A stretch of DNA of 64,000 bases, taken from Polytrichum commune. Lineage: Eukaryota; Streptophyta; Polytrichopsida; Polytrichales; Polytrichaceae. Positions 1 through 12,362 of this stretch are shown here, one piece after another. The stretch spans positions 7,066,001-7,130,000 of the forward strand of contig OX485803.1 in the NCBI GenBank assembly GCA_950295325.1, in the 5' to 3' direction. How positions within the stretch are numbered: the first letter of the stretch is position 1; every line of letters begins with the position of its first letter. Under the pieces are notes generated by a model, which worked only from the letters and a program-made list of their open reading frames with translations, had not been told where the DNA came from and did not search any database. Made by a program: the position numbers and the translations under genes.

Positions 1-970
1 TAGGCGCGCTTACCTAAGTGATTGAGCACCACAATTGCCTTGGTGAGTTGAACTTGTTGCCTGGGGCCGACTCAGATTCAAGTTTCAAGAAATACTGCTG
101 GAAAGAAGGGATTGTCTGATGATGCCTAAAGTTTTTGTCATCTTTGTAATCAACGAAAACTTTAAGGATATCCAGTCTCCATCCATGTATTACAACTCTT
201 GCAATGGAAAATCCCGTGATTTTAAAGTAGGGGCCGATATTTGCTCACCTCTTGCCTTGTATGATTGAAACACGGATTCAGTGACCCTGATGTAGAGGAA
301 ATCATTTTTCAATATGATTTCAGATTTTTGTGATCTTGGTAGAAATTTTCTTCCAGAAATTTCTGTGACCAGCTTATATTCTAAGACCATAGTGTGAGCA
401 AACAAGCCAGCTCCAAAATGGAAGTTAGTACTAATCTGATCAACAGGAGTCAAACGAAATACAAGCATGGTCCATAAGATAGGTGGCCTTGATATGGTCA
501 CTCTTCATATTCGGATGCCAATATCTGAGTGGTATATAATACGTATACAAAGGTATGAATGGACACCAAAAAGACACATCATACAATGAGATTGGACTAT
601 GTGCTCACAATATAGACACTATTTTAAGTTTAATGGTTAACACAATTGAGAGGGCTTATGCAATCACTCAAAGGGAAAGAGCATGTTCACTTTGACCTCC
701 CATAATTTTCACATTTCAACTTCAATATTGCTTCCTAGAATGACAATATGTGTGATTTGCAATTGCTTACCGAAAGAAGCAATTCATGAACCGAAGTAAC
801 AACAAAAATTGATTGTAGAGTTGGTAATGCCCACAAAATGATTTGGATTCCTAACACATACTGAGGGGGTAATAGCAACCATCGATATCCTACATGTTGA
901 TTGCTAACTGATTTCAATTTAAGTTCACTAGACGAACCGAGGTCTCTAACCCCGATTCAATACCTTCCAA
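1..970 (-). other. Possible minus-strand exons of an unrecognised gene
   Basis: A minus-strand open stretch at about 190-501 (103 codons, with phrases such as FHFGAGLFAHTMVLEYKL and EISGRKFLPRSQKSEI) reads more like protein than noise. A second hydrophobic stretch lies at about 735-917. I do not recognise a family and saw no convincing splice pair joining them. They could be exons of a gene extending off the left edge, or chance open frames. Confidence 0.2.
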
Positions 971-3900
971 TATGCATCAACCAACTCAAATCAACACTCA
1001 ATTACATCAAATATGTATTCAAACATTAGAAACATGCAAATCAACACCTCCAACCTCCAAATGTGCATTTGTTCACCTACAATGTTCTAAACCTCCAAAC
1101 CTTGAATACCAACCAATGCTCCAAATGTACACACCCATGCACCTCCAACACGAAGCATCCCAAAAACTCCTCCAGATTATAGAACCATTCAAGACCCACT
1201 CCCTAACCAACTAGCAATCAAATCGCTGACCCTACAACTTGCGTGGGTAGGCCCATGACCTATTGAAGCACAACAAAAGTAGAGAACATATTGCACAAGC
1301 CAATACACATACACAAAGGCATATGAACAATGCTTGAAGTGAGTTGGTCGCCTCTACTCCTTGCCTTGCTCTTTATGACATTTTTCATCTTTGGTTCATA
1401 CAATGCATATGGGATATCTCAAAACCCACTTCCCACCAAAAGATAAGATTATATTAATGAGCTCAAGATCATATAATTCTATGGAGAGTTCTCCAAATTG
1501 AGCCAACAAAATATGCTAGGTTGTCAACGAACATATGTATCTTTGATATGAGGCATCATATGTACCTTCACGCCCTTCTCCAAAAACCTTCCAATGAGAG
1601 TCTTTCAAGTTATCTCTCCAAATTTCAACAAAAAAGCCTTGAAGAGATGAGATTTTATCTATTTTTAGCATAAGATGTAGTTCCTTTTGTTTGTGCTCCA
1701 AATGAGAGTTTTTTGTATGCCGAATTGCTATGTGGTATTCCTTGAAAGCTATTCTTGAAGTACTAATCGAGTGACGAGTTTAATCAAATATGGTATTGTT
1801 GTCGGGCCTGTAGAAAATCATTATGGACCCATGTGTCAGACAGTCTACCATTTTGTTTGCCACCTGGTTTTTTTCATAGAAAATTGGTTGAGCCACATGC
1901 AATATCAAGTGCAACCAAACTTAGCATGTTTGTCTAATGACGTGTAGGTCTTGTATTGCATATAAGAGAGTTCATATTTGACATTAGAACATATTGGTTT
2001 GCCTTCTTAGGATAGGGACAAAGACCTTCACCTTGACTAGACTAAGATGGAAGCTACAAATTACAGAGACTGTAGATTGATATTTGCAATGCAAATGGAC
2101 TATTGGTTTGGCATATTAATAATGATAAGCATGTATGATAAAACTAATGATGAAGAAAATGTTTCTTCTTTTTTAAAGTCCAAGAATGGTAGATTTTTCA
2201 AAGTAAATTTTTTAAAAAAAACTATGAAATCAACTTGGTTTACGTTCAAATTCCTTTAGTAAATACATTCAAAGCATCTACATACACTAGATTTTTTGGG
2301 GGAGAATTTAGATTTAATGTTACATATTAAAAACTTCTCAAATTCTATTGTTTGTGATGGGCTTTAGATTTGTAATCCAATGTACGCCCTCAATAAATTT
2401 TAGGTATCTTATTTTGTAATATCTTTTATGGTTCGGCAATTTCAAATGTTAAAAAATATTGGAAGCCCTAGGGGTATTGGCAGTGGCACTAATATCCAGA
2501 AGGGAGGGGGGTAAAAAAGAATATAATTTTTTGAGGGCCTATAGGTATTGGCAGTGTTGCCAATATCCCATGGAGTAAAACTGGAAATCAATTCTAAAGA
2601 CACACGGGGTTTTTGCCCGTGCCGCCAATACCCTAAAGGCAGGATAAATGGATATGGAGAATTTTAAGTTGTGTATAATGATTTTCTCATCTAACTATGT
2701 TCATTCATACATTGTTTGTAATTTGATTATAAACAACCCTAAACCCTAGTTTTGTAAGATTTTTTTTCTTGAAAGTGTGAATGAAGTCATGTTAAAGAGC
2801 GGATATGGGAAGCAATAAGAGTAGTAGGAAAGAAAAAACATATAGCATAGGTGGTCATAGTGGAGGGATCGTGGAAAGTCAAATATTTCAACAGTAAAGG
2901 TGAACATTTGTGTTAAAACATTTGTGTGTTTGTTTGTGAATGGCTTTATGTATGAGGGTAGTGGAGATGTAATGAAAAGTAATGAATTCACGAAAACAAA
3001 ATGAATACATAAGATAAGTCTTTGAAGTGAATACCAAGGTATTGACAATGCCTCTAATATTCAGAGTACAATCGCTTACAAGTTCAGAGCGAGGACTTTG
3101 AGGTTTGGTATAGTGGTGTAGAAGTCCGAAATTGGTAGATTTAAAATTAAAAAAATTATTTTGAAAAATTATTGGATCAACTTTGTTTATTTTAAACTTT
3201 GTAACTTTATCTAAAAAATCTAGTGAACTATTTGATGAATTCTTAAAGCATGATAAACATTTGAAATGCTTCATTGGAAAGATGTTATAGGCTTGGAATG
3301 GAAATCATCATTTCAAGCTTGGAGATCAATTATTAATAAGGTCCACTATAATGAGCATAATTGGCATATTTTTGTGAATTCAATCTTGTTTATTCCATCT
3401 CCTAATAGTGTTGTGTTTCACACTGCCATGCATGACTTCAACAAATAATTTCTATCATTTGTAGTTCTATATTTTGGCTTTTTTTATTTATTTTGGTTTT
3501 TATTTTTTCTAATATTTATTCATATTATTACTTATTGTCATGTTTACATGTTTAAGTCATGTTGAATATTTACATGTCAAAATCAATCTCGTTTATCAAT
3601 TATATCATGTACAAGCTATTGGAAGTTTGCCAATTGAGAAAATTCTAAAAATTTATTGACATATGATCAGTACAAAAACTATTGTATCCTTGTATTCACT
3701 TATTATAGGATTTCTTTTAAATTATTTGTATAATATAAGTTCATTATTTTATATTTTTATATTTATATGTTTATAAATATTAATTTTTTTTTGGGTTATT
3801 TTTCAGTGTAAAATTGCCGAGGTTGGAGATCTGGCCCAAAATATATATTTTCAGCTCACATCAGAATTCGACTAGTCCTTTGAAGGTGTATTTGAGTTCA

Positions 3901-5845
3901 TGATGTAGCAAGTTGAATTCTAGTTTTGCAAAGCATTTGGCCATTGCAAATATTTTCTTAGGTCTTAAATTTATGGCTTAAGTTAAAAATCATTATAATT
4001 TGTGTTGTAATAAACTTCAAATAATCAAGGAAAAAATTAACATCTCATGACATCGAAAGTGAATTTTCAATAAAAAAAATGAAAGTGGAATTTTATTATC
4101 GTTTTTCAAATGGCTTTAACATTTTGGATGTATTTTTTATATAAGAATTTTGATATTTATTCATACAAACCATATTTTGTAATATACAAATATATATGGT
4201 TATTTATTGTTTTTTAAATTTTTTTGATGTGTTTGAGGTAAAATAAACAACCCATAGGTTTCCAAGCCAAAGTATTGTATTGCGCTTACCTTTAATTCAC
4301 AAATAACATATTATGTCTTTGGAAGCCTTACGGATGAAAATGTTCTAATTAATCTTTTTAAATGTGTAATTAGTTCAACACAAGTGTGATTGCCGTGAAA
4401 TAGACAACTTAAATTTTTAAAATATAATTATCTTATTAAAAGTTAATTCAAAGTGGTTTAAAAACTAATATGATATTTAAAGATTTCTAATTATTTGATA
4501 GAATATATAAGCAGAGAAAATTCTTGTGAGCTGCTTCACAGAGATGCTTATAACATCTAGTCTTATTTTTAGAATAGAATGAAATTAATTGAAGTAGAAA
4601 GATAACTTCAAGATCTACCTAGAAATATAAAAATGACAACAAATGAAAAACGTAGCAAACCGAGGTGAAGCTATAAAGTTAGCAGTCTCAAAACAAAAAT
4701 TATGTCATGGAAATGCCTATTACTTCTAGACAGAGTTATGAATTTCCATAAGACTAATTTTATTAGAAAAAAAACTTTTACAACTATCGATTTATATGAA
4801 ATATGTTAGAATTAAACCTTACACCAAGATGCGGTGAGCTTTTAAAGTTTGTTGTTCATTTTAATTCCAAAATCACTTACTAAGGTGCATTTTTATAAAA
4901 CCTATCTAGTTTTTATCAACAAAGAAATAAGCATGAGAATGTAACTTCAACACAAAAACAAGAACTTACAGAACTAGAAGAAAATATGTTTATTAAATGA
5001 TGAAAATAACGTTTTATTCTAAGAAATATTCATATTTAAAATTATTAAGTGACTAACTATAAGTCCTTCGATCAAAGGTAAGGTCGATCGAAACGGAAGT
5101 GGTTGGGTTGGAAAAAATATATATTAGGCTTCAGGGAGTTTGAACTTCCGAGGGTCTGAGATCGAGAAAGAATTGAAAAGCAAAAACGCCTCAATGGACC
5201 TTTGACACCACTTAAATAGGGTTGCCTTACGCGGCGGAGTTGAGTTTTTTTGGTGATTTTTGCTTCGTCATATACCCCTTAGTATTGGAGTTTTTTTTCC
5301 CACCATCGATTTTTTTGTTTAAATTTCATTCATGTTCTACTTAATAATATAATTTTTTTTGCAAAAATGAATATCACGTCGTTGAGGCGAATCGGATAAG
5401 TCAAAGGACATTTTCGATATTCATGATCGTTTACTTACTCGTTAGATTGTTTTACCGTTTAGCCATCTTTGGATCCATGGAATATTCTAAACTTTAATTT
5501 GATTAGCTACTCACTTATTGACTTTAGCTTAGTCAATCATAAAACAATCATGTAATAATCCATTGCTGCTTGTATTTTTAGATATTTACTTACTTATCAT
5601 TGTGCACTTGGATTCAATGAATCAAGGCCATGATAGTAATTTGATATTTGATGTTCTGAAAATGTACGTTGCAAAAGTTATATCTCTTCAGATTTCATTG
5701 ATTTATGAATAGATATAAGTGAGCTACAATAGCAATTGAAGACTATCATCTGAAATGGTAATTTAATGTTTCAATTTAGTTAACTTTACCAGATACCATA
5801 CTGATTACAATATGGTAACTCATCAATTTATTTTTTTGTTTGTAG
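971..5845. other. Unassigned AT-rich intergenic sequence
   Basis: No gene is supported here. Short open frames (for example 972-1214, 2047-2259, 2888-3274) lack recognisable motifs. A 60-codon frame at 3266-3448 contains NEHNWHIFV and lies upstream of the SUMO-protease fragment. It could be a remnant of the histidine-bearing exon of that protease, but the match is weak. Between 2460 and 2650 the phrase TATTGGCAGTG and its complement recur (listed separately). Confidence 0.4.
2465..2640. repeat. Short palindromic repeats around TATTGGCAGTG
   Basis: GGTATTGGCAGTG occurs twice (near 2475 and 2550). The second copy runs into its own inverse complement, TTGCCAATATCC. A third, inverted version (GCCGCCAATACCC) sits near 2620, and a weaker one near 3030 (GGTATTGACAATGCC). 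The spacing is about 75 bp. The palindromic arms suggest a small foldback repeat; its class is unknown. Confidence 0.4.
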
Positions 5846-6282
5846 GTACCTTATCTGGGAATGACATTCTATTGTTGGAGTTGGTGAGAAAGAAGACTAT
5901 GCAACAATCACAAAGAAAATCTTGCACAAAAGAGTATCAGTAAGTACCTACATAAATAAACTTTCAATATTCTACTTAAGTGTTGAAATAAATATATTAG
6001 AATTATTTCATGTATTAAGCTCATTGTCCAACTCATTCAATAGGTTCCTTTGCAGAATAATGACACTGATTGTGGGCTCTTTTTGCTCCATTATATTGAG
6101 AAGTTTTTGGAAGCTGCACCTCAAAAATTGATTTACCATAACTTAGATGACATGTTCAATGATAATTGGTTTTCACCAATTGAAGCTTCAAATTTAAGGG
6201 GAAAAATCCAAAGAACCATGATGGAGCAGTTTGAATCCATAGTTTGGATCAAAGAAGGAATTTTACGACGGTTTTGTAAATG
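5846..6282 (+). pseudogene. Ulp1/SENP-type SUMO protease C-terminal fragment (decayed)
   Basis: Two exon-like blocks, 5846-5939 and 6044-6282, join in frame across a GT-AG intron (donor GTAAGT at 5940, acceptor AG at 6042-6043). The second block begins VPLQNNDTDCGLFLLHYIEK, followed by NWFSPIEASNLRGKI. In plant ULP1-family cysteine proteases the Gln and Cys of QxNDxDCG form the oxyanion hole and nucleophile, and the WFxPxEAS-LR segment follows. These enzymes cleave SUMO precursors or SUMO conjugates. The first block (YLIWE, stop, HSIVGVGEKEDY) aligns with the segment before the catalytic Cys, but has TGA at 5862-5864 where a Trp codon would fit. Catalytic His and Asp exons were not found with confidence. 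It may be a host-gene relic or a fragment carried by a MULE, since plant MULEs often carry Ulp1-like sequence. A lysine-rich frame follows at 6359-6589, but its link to this gene is unclear. Confidence 0.65.
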
Positions 6283-7612
6283 GTACCATCTTTTAAATAC
6301 TCTTAAAAAATTTACTTAAAGCTTTTGATTGTTTGTTGTTGTAAACATATACTAATTTATGGTTATGTTTGTAGGATCTCTATCCAAAATTTTGAATGTT
6401 CCTCAGTACAAGATTCAGGAGACAAAATTAAACATCTCTCGTGAAATTGCAACCAGGAAATTGGTTAAGTATCTTGAGTTTAAAAATCATGAAGAACAAA
6501 TTAAGCTAAAAAAAGAAGCTAAACTAGAGAAACAATTAATTTCTAAACAACAAAATTTATCAAAGGCCCTTATCAAGAAGGAGAAATAGAAGGTAGCCAA
6601 GTTGAAAATGTGAAGAAAGAGATTGATACAGTTGTGAAGAAGATGTGTTACATGAGGAGCACCAAAGGTTCTATGGCCACAAATAATGAATTCCCACATG
6701 TCTTTTCTAAACGACATAGAACCTTTGTAACACCTTTCGCCTCTCAAGACTTATCGAATTCATTGGAAGTGACGGTTACTGGACAAAATTAGGTAAATAA
6801 TTATTTTGAGGGGTTGTTGACTCAAGTGTTTAGAGTTAGGAACGGACTAAAATGAATTTCTTAATTGGTAAGATTATCCACTGCAGTGCATTAACCTGTG
6901 TTTATGGTTCATGGGTGTAGGCTGTTACCAACGGAACCTTAGCAAGGCAGTAATATTGTTTTTTCTGTCTGGGAGAATGACGGCTACAGACAGACCTGAT
7001 GGTCATTTTGATTCTGGTTGTAATGGAATTTACGGTTTCTATAAAGGCCTAAGCCGTCCAACTTGGAGTTTGAGCAGTGACTTGTTGTGTTCCAGGATTA
7101 TGTTCTATTTTTTTAGCAGGATTATGTTCGTATGTAGTATATCAAATACTAAATATCATATTTTTTATATGTATGGTGATTCAGTTTGATTGCAAACAAA
7201 ATACCAGAGTTGTCATATGAGAGACCGTCACATCCCATCTATATGGGATACATGTAGTAGATATTTTGCAGGTGCACATCACCCAAAGACTGGTTATTGG
7301 TATTGAAGCAACTACACTACTTTACTTTTTTATAAGCTCACCATATTTGGTGCAGTGCATATGTAAAAAACACGTGTGAATATACTTTCAGTGTGCAAAG
7401 TTTTCATTTTTGATAAAGTTGGTTAAAATAATTTATTTGCCATTCAGATTATAGTGTGTGTGCATCTTTGTATATTGTGCAACGTATTTCGCAATCTACA
7501 CTCAAGTTTGAACGTTTGACAAACACATCTGGCTACATTAAACTTCTAATAGATAGGCAAGCATTTTTATAGAATATTCGGATTATGAGTGTCAAGAAGC
7601 ATCCTAAGTGTC
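6283..7612. other. Region downstream of the SUMO-protease fragment; no assignable gene
   Basis: A lysine-rich 70-codon frame (6375-6589, phrases EEQIKLKKEAKLEKQL and SKALIKKEK) follows a plausible 3' splice site (TTTGTAG at 6368-6374). It could be a terminal exon or chance sequence. Nothing else is recognisable. Confidence 0.25.
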
Positions 7613-7703
7613 AAGCACATGGTGCGCAATCATAGGGACACATGGTGCGCAATCATAGGAACACATGGTGCGCAATCATAGGGACAACATGCGCAAACAT
7701 AGG
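7613..7703. repeat. 23-bp tandem repeat, about 3.6 copies
   Basis: The unit ACATGGTGCGCAATCATAGG plus three bases repeats three times with near identity. A shortened fourth copy (ACATGCGCAAACATAGG) follows. It is too short and lacks the spacers needed for any other repeat class. Confidence 0.85.
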
Positions 7704-9760
7704 TGATTTGACCTTTCAAAAATAGCTTAAAACCTACCTCTTTGAATTTTTACATCAAGGTGTCATACATTTACAAAATTAAAATTTGAAAAAACACTAA
7801 TAAAATCAATTCATATCTTTCCAATTTTCATGTAATAAGTTCCGAGAATATCCCTAAATTGTGGTTTATACACGTGGCCGAGTCCTTAAATGCGCAATAA
7901 TAGGTGCATCTAGCTAACTTTTAGATCTAGTCTTATCCAACCGATCTAATATTTTACTATCTACCATTTATTTGTCATTACTACTAGGTTAATTTGATAA
8001 GAATCAAAATAACCTTTTACATTGTGCTTGTTTTTTTCCCGATTCTCATTCCAACAGTTGGTTAAAAAATATTTTGCATTTTACGAATCCACTATTTTTG
8101 AATTGAACATTATCATCAATGTGGACCTAAATGCAACTGAATCTTTGCCAATTTTTTTTATTTATATTGAGTCTAGGAAGGTGACATGATGGGAAATAAA
8201 AAATTTCAACATATTTAAATTGAGTGATGGCTTTATAAAAAATAAGACCTTTGAAAATTAACATGGTAGTTTTCAAGGGTCACAAATCCCTCCAAGTTAA
8301 CTTGCTTGAGGAACTTGACTTCTTCTAAAGAAAACTAGTGGTTTCTCAAGACTGCATCCACCACAAAAATGTACCATTTGGGTTGCCCTCCCCTTGTCGT
8401 CTCTTCATGTTGTCAACAAAATCTAACTCCTCAATGTTTGTCATAGCATTGCACAATAACCCTTGATAAATGTGAAATTTGCACATCCGTGGGTACCACT
8501 GGGACTCACTTGTGCTCCAGCATATTGAGGTGAACGCTTGCAAACATGTGGACTACAAGTTCTTCCAAAATATCCCTTGCTCATTCAACTGTGGCCGAAT
8601 TTCAAATGGGCTTTCCATCTTTGCCTCCTTCTTCACTCTAGGAGTCGTTCTGGTGTTTAGCTAGCAACTGCTACGCGTGAGTGAGAGAGCTTAGCTCTCC
8701 TTTGCAACTCCTTTGGCGTTCAACTGAACTTGACAGTTGAGGTTTCTTGATTTTGGGGTTTGAAGGGCTCCTGTTGGCTTTGTCTTTGCCAACTTGATGG
8801 TGGGTCCCAGTCCCTACTAGTCTTTCATTATCAGTCTGTACTTCTCTATTTTTATTTTGGAATTCCGGTGTGTGTATTGAACTTTTATTGTTAGCCATAC
8901 TTGAATTTCTTTATGCGCACTCTTCTTTTGTGCTACGCATTTGCTCTCAAAGGTTGGGTCTAAAATTATGGTTGAATTTTGGTTTACTCCTATTGTATCA
9001 TGGTGGTTTGCACACTTTTCCACATCAAAAAGATTTACACGCTCCAAAGCGAAAAAAAATCATTGCTTCGCAAAGGTTTTATTCATCGTCTTAGTCCTTC
9101 AGCAGTCAACAACCCTATTTTAGGAGACTCACACATCCTTTGTAATGGCGACTCCCCTTTGTGGCACTCAAAATTTTCATCCCGTTTGTGGACATAAATT
9201 TTAACCTTCTTCATCCGCTACTCCAAAAGTTCATTCCAATATCTACCAGATTGCAATCCTCTTTTGCGGCAAATTTTCATCGAATAACTTATTTCATCCA
9301 ACTCCCATGGGGGTTACCCCTTCATAAAAATAAAATGGAAATGTCCCAATCTTCTTTCTCCATTTGTCTAAGGTGGTGTTTTCTTTCATGATACTCAAAC
9401 ATCTCCATTGTTCAAGGTTGTAATTTGACCCTTTCCGTGATGCTAACTCCCTAAAAATTTGTGCCAAGCTTTTTCTCTCGCCTAGTTGAATCTTCGCTCA
9501 TTGAGATGGGGGTTATGATTCATCCACGTGTCATAACTTATTGGGAATCTTCTCCATCCTTTACGCAACTCCTACTTAGCTTTTGGTGATCCATGGTGAA
9601 AATGATTATTTTGGCTATGTCTCCTTCATTTAGGTTTAGGTACTGATGACTCCTCTCTTAATTCCTTTCATCCTCTAGTAGCGATGACAGGGCTCTTACT
9701 GGTTTACTATGCTAGTGGGTCACCCGAGGTGAGTCTTTACCTGGGGTCGTTCTCCAAACC
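7704..9760. other. Unassigned sequence; may include the 3' LTR of the Ty3 element
   Basis: No protein motif is visible in either strand. The part nearest 9760 lies directly downstream (minus-strand sense) of the retrotransposon's last open frame, so a 3' LTR is expected here. I could not find a matching copy beyond the gag end at 17.6 kb, so LTR borders are not called. Confidence 0.3.
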
Positions 9761-10338
9761 TTATTTGGGGGCTTGTTCTAAGTTTGGTAGGGTGGAGTAT
9801 ATGAAATTTGTACCGTCTATAGTGAATTCTAATTGAGAATTCTCCTTAATAACTCGTTTTGGTTGTTTTAATGTCAAGGTTCTCTCTTGAGAGTTTATTG
9901 GGTCAACATCCTTGTGTGGTGGGTCAATCCTTTCATCTCTCAGATGATTAATAATAATACTTTCTTGTTTTGAGGGTTGTATGTAGTATCCTTCTAACAT
10001 GGCTCTATGTGCTTCCAAATCTTATGCCTCTAGGGTTTTTTGATCTTGGTAAGGGGTAGATTTAGTGTGTGAGATGGTTTCATCATTTAATTGAGAAGAT
10101 GTGGTAATTGGGGATTGGGTGGTACTACTCCTTTTGTGTAAATGGTTTTGCTTTGCTCTAATTTCCACTTCCAAGATGTGGCATGCTAAAATTTGTAAGG
10201 CACATGCTTGAGTAGTTTCCGGCTCTTGATATGGTTTTAGTTTGTTCATGTTGACTTGTCCCAAACTTTCTCCTTGTAGGGTAGTGACATCCACTGACCC
10301 ATTGTTATACACTTGTTTAATCAAGTAAGGTCCTGCCC
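9761..10338 (-). pseudogene. Integrase C-terminal GPY/F-type segment and 3' tail of pol
   Basis: Near 10318-10338 the minus strand reads WAGPYLIKQVYNNGSVDV. This matches the GPY/F module at the integrase C-terminus of many Ty3 elements (W-x-GPY, then a short loop with a Gly and hydrophobics). It is followed by a low-complexity Thr/Ser/Gln-rich tail ending at a stop near 10022. A further 85-codon frame (9761-10018, rich in Lys, Glu and Pro) then ends about 2 kb before the next recognisable repeat. A stop just before WAGPY marks decay. Confidence 0.7.
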
Positions 10339-10497
10339 ATTAGATTTTAAATTTCCCTGGCGTGGGTATTTTATGGCGTAGATGCCACAAGATTTGTTGA
10401 CAAGGGTAAAAGTGTGGTTTGTGATTAGGGGCTGGCTCAGAATCTTCGCTCCTTGGAGTGTTTTTGACATCTTCCATAGCTTGTAGGATCTCTTCTT

Positions 10498-11035
10498 TCA
10501 AAGCGTCATACTTTTAAGCCCCTTTTGTGGTGGCATGATTACCCCATGTTTGCAATGGTTACAATGTGTCTTTGTCCGCGGTTTGTCATGTCGTTCCTTG
10601 CGTAATAACTGCATATGTTTCATATTTTCTCTAGCTTCATGTCGAGTTAAATCCATCACCTTGAGTTTTTCCATTTTCTTTTCTAGAATGGGATGAATCT
10701 CTTGACTTTGTTTTTGGTAAACATTAAGATGAAGATAAGCCATCGGTAATAAGGTTTCTGTTCCAAAAACTAATGAAAATGGACTGTGATTTGTTGTGAC
10801 CTTATAGGTTGTTCAATAGGCCCAAAGTGTTGCATGTAATTTGGTGTCCCAATCTGTTTGATTGGCATTAACCATTTTGGTCAAGGAATCTTAATCACTT
10901 TGTTGGTACTTTTAGCCTAGCCGTTAGCTTGTGAGTAGTAAGTCGTTGACTTCCGGTGTAAAATCATAAATTCTTGAGTGAGCACTTTGATAGTGTCGTT
11001 AATAAAGTGGTTTCCTTGGTTGCTCATGTATGAGG
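10498..11035 (-). pseudogene. Integrase catalytic-core remnant
   Basis: Starting near 11023 the minus strand reads SNQGNHFINDTIKVLTQEF, then STTYYSQANG, a stop, and AKSTNKVIKI. In integrases this region is S-D-x-G-x-x-F, then H-x-x-S-x-x-Y-x-x-Q-x-NG-x-x-E. Here the second catalytic Asp reads Asn and the Glu position reads Lys, so the core is inactive. The first half of the core (first catalytic Asp) is absent. The core is followed by DTKLHATLWAY and PFSLVFGTE, also typical of the region after the core, and by a basic stretch to 10498. Confidence 0.75.
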
Positions 11036-11420
11036 TATTCTAACAATGAATTCCTCCAATCATTGTTGTTGTTTGATTGTGCTGTAATTGTCCCGCAAAT
11101 TATGTTACGGGGTTTTCTTTGAAAATTTCCCCGACATGTAGGGCAATCGTAAATGAGATAATTTTGTATGTCGCATACACTCATTGTAGGCCACCATCGA
11201 TTTCCTTTAGAAACCCGATACTGAGTTTGTTGATGTTCAAGTGTCTTTGTTGATAAATGTGCATTTCCCGTATCCAATGCTTTATTTGGGACCCTCCAAT
11301 GCATATCCTGGTCATTCCATTTCCCTCCAATCTTCTGAGTTTTCGTTCTTCCAATATGAAATTCTCACTTTCTCGTATTATTTCCCTCTGCTTCCTCTGT
11401 GTTTTTGTCCCAATTCTGAA
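11036..11420 (-). pseudogene. Integrase zinc module 3 plus a fourth DWR motif
   Basis: The minus strand carries AHLSTKTLEHQ, RWWPTMSVCD and DCPTC, giving H-x7-H, about 29 residues, then C-x2-C. This is the HHCC zinc-binding pattern of retroviral-type integrases. It is followed by NDWRNSLLEYLIHE (DWR near 11061), the motif that normally precedes an integrase zinc domain. Here it runs after about 13 residues straight into the second half of the catalytic core, so a fourth zinc domain and the first half of the core appear to be deleted at this point. Confidence 0.65.
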
Positions 11421-11777
11421 TTATTCTTGGGTCATATATTTAATTAAAAGTGTTCTCCAATCGTTGGAGGTTTCCTTGTACGGTATCACACCCTCTAAGA
11501 TACTAGGCTTGAAGGAGTCTACTTCTGTGCATAGCTCATCCCCTTTTCTATGGCAACTTGTACACAATGTAATGAGTAATGAGAGGTCTTCCGCTATGGT
11601 GGGCCACCAATACGGTTCTTGTAAGATGAGTTGCTTGGTGGCATTAATCGAATAATGATGGTTGTCTTGTATATGATGGGCCTTAATGTAACTCCTCACA
11701 TACTTTCCATGCATACATCTTTTGATAATGTTGTTGTGAAAGATGCGGTGTAATTCTCCTTCCTTTAATATGAAAAA
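11421..11777 (-). pseudogene. Integrase zinc module 2 plus a third DWR motif
   Basis: Minus-strand frame 11421-11714 contains KAHHIQDNHH, EPYWWPTIAEDL and LCTSC, an HHCC zinc pattern. SNDWRTLLIKYMTQE follows (DWR near 11462). The sequence just upstream (FHIK, KGELHRIFHN type) in shifted frames extends the module back to about 11777. It differs strongly from modules 1 and 3, so it is not a recent copy. Confidence 0.6.
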
Positions 11778-12025
11778 TTAACTATGATAAGCTATCAATT
11801 TCTTATCTTCTTCAAGTAGGTCACTTTCCCATTTGGTGCCGTGTGTTAGGTATTGGACATACGGCGTTGTCCAATCTGATTTTGTGTCTCCTGTCAAATT
11901 TTCTTGTGCTTTCAAAGGCTCGATTGGTAGTGAGTCGTCGTCGTCTTCGGAATCTTGTGGGGTAGAGGTATCATATGCCTCTCTTTTGTTTGCAATCTTA
12001 CACACTGGGCAGTCTTGGCAATATT
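11778..12025 (-). pseudogene. Integrase zinc module 1, distal half, plus a second DWR motif
   Basis: The minus strand reads EYCQDCPVCK (the C-x2-C half of a zinc module), an acidic stretch DSEDDDDSLP, then KSDWTTPYVQYLTHG (DWT near 11876). The proximal half of the module lies beyond the MITE at 12026-12362. Confidence 0.6.
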
Positions 12026-12362
12026 CTCGGGGGGGGGGGGGGCAGTGTGTTAAAAAATTAAGGATATAGGTGCGAACAACCATTATTTTATAGGGGGGTA
12101 TTACTTTCAATTCTTTTTTTTCACATGCTATCATTATAAAATTTTCTACTTTGGGTTAATAGAAAAATGGCTTGCATTACTTATAATTCCAAATCACCTA
12201 TTATTCCATACCATGTATTACTTTAAAGATGTCCAGTGCTATTTTTGATACCCTATATTACTCTTAAGTCCATTTATAAATTTTTTCCCCCATGTTTTTA
12301 AAATACCCTATCATTTGTTCGCACGTATATTGCTACTTCAACCAATGATTACCCTCCCTGGG
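12026..12362. mobile_element. G-rich-ended MITE inserted in the integrase zinc module (337 bp)
   Basis: An 8-bp direct repeat GCAATATT flanks the insert (12018-12025 and 12363-12370; identity extends to 10 bp if neighbours are counted). The left end is CTCGGGGGG followed by more G. The right end is the inverse of CCCAGGGAGGG. Internal inverted arms TAGGTGCGAACAA and ACGTGCGAACAA strengthen the terminal symmetry. Removing the insert and one repeat restores the C-x2-C reading of the zinc module. It has no coding capacity. It belongs with the copies at 46494 and 53116. Confidence 0.8.

Noticed and set aside
7613-7703. The 23-bp repeat as a CRISPR array
   Set aside because: Units are directly adjacent with no unique spacers, and the genome is eukaryotic.
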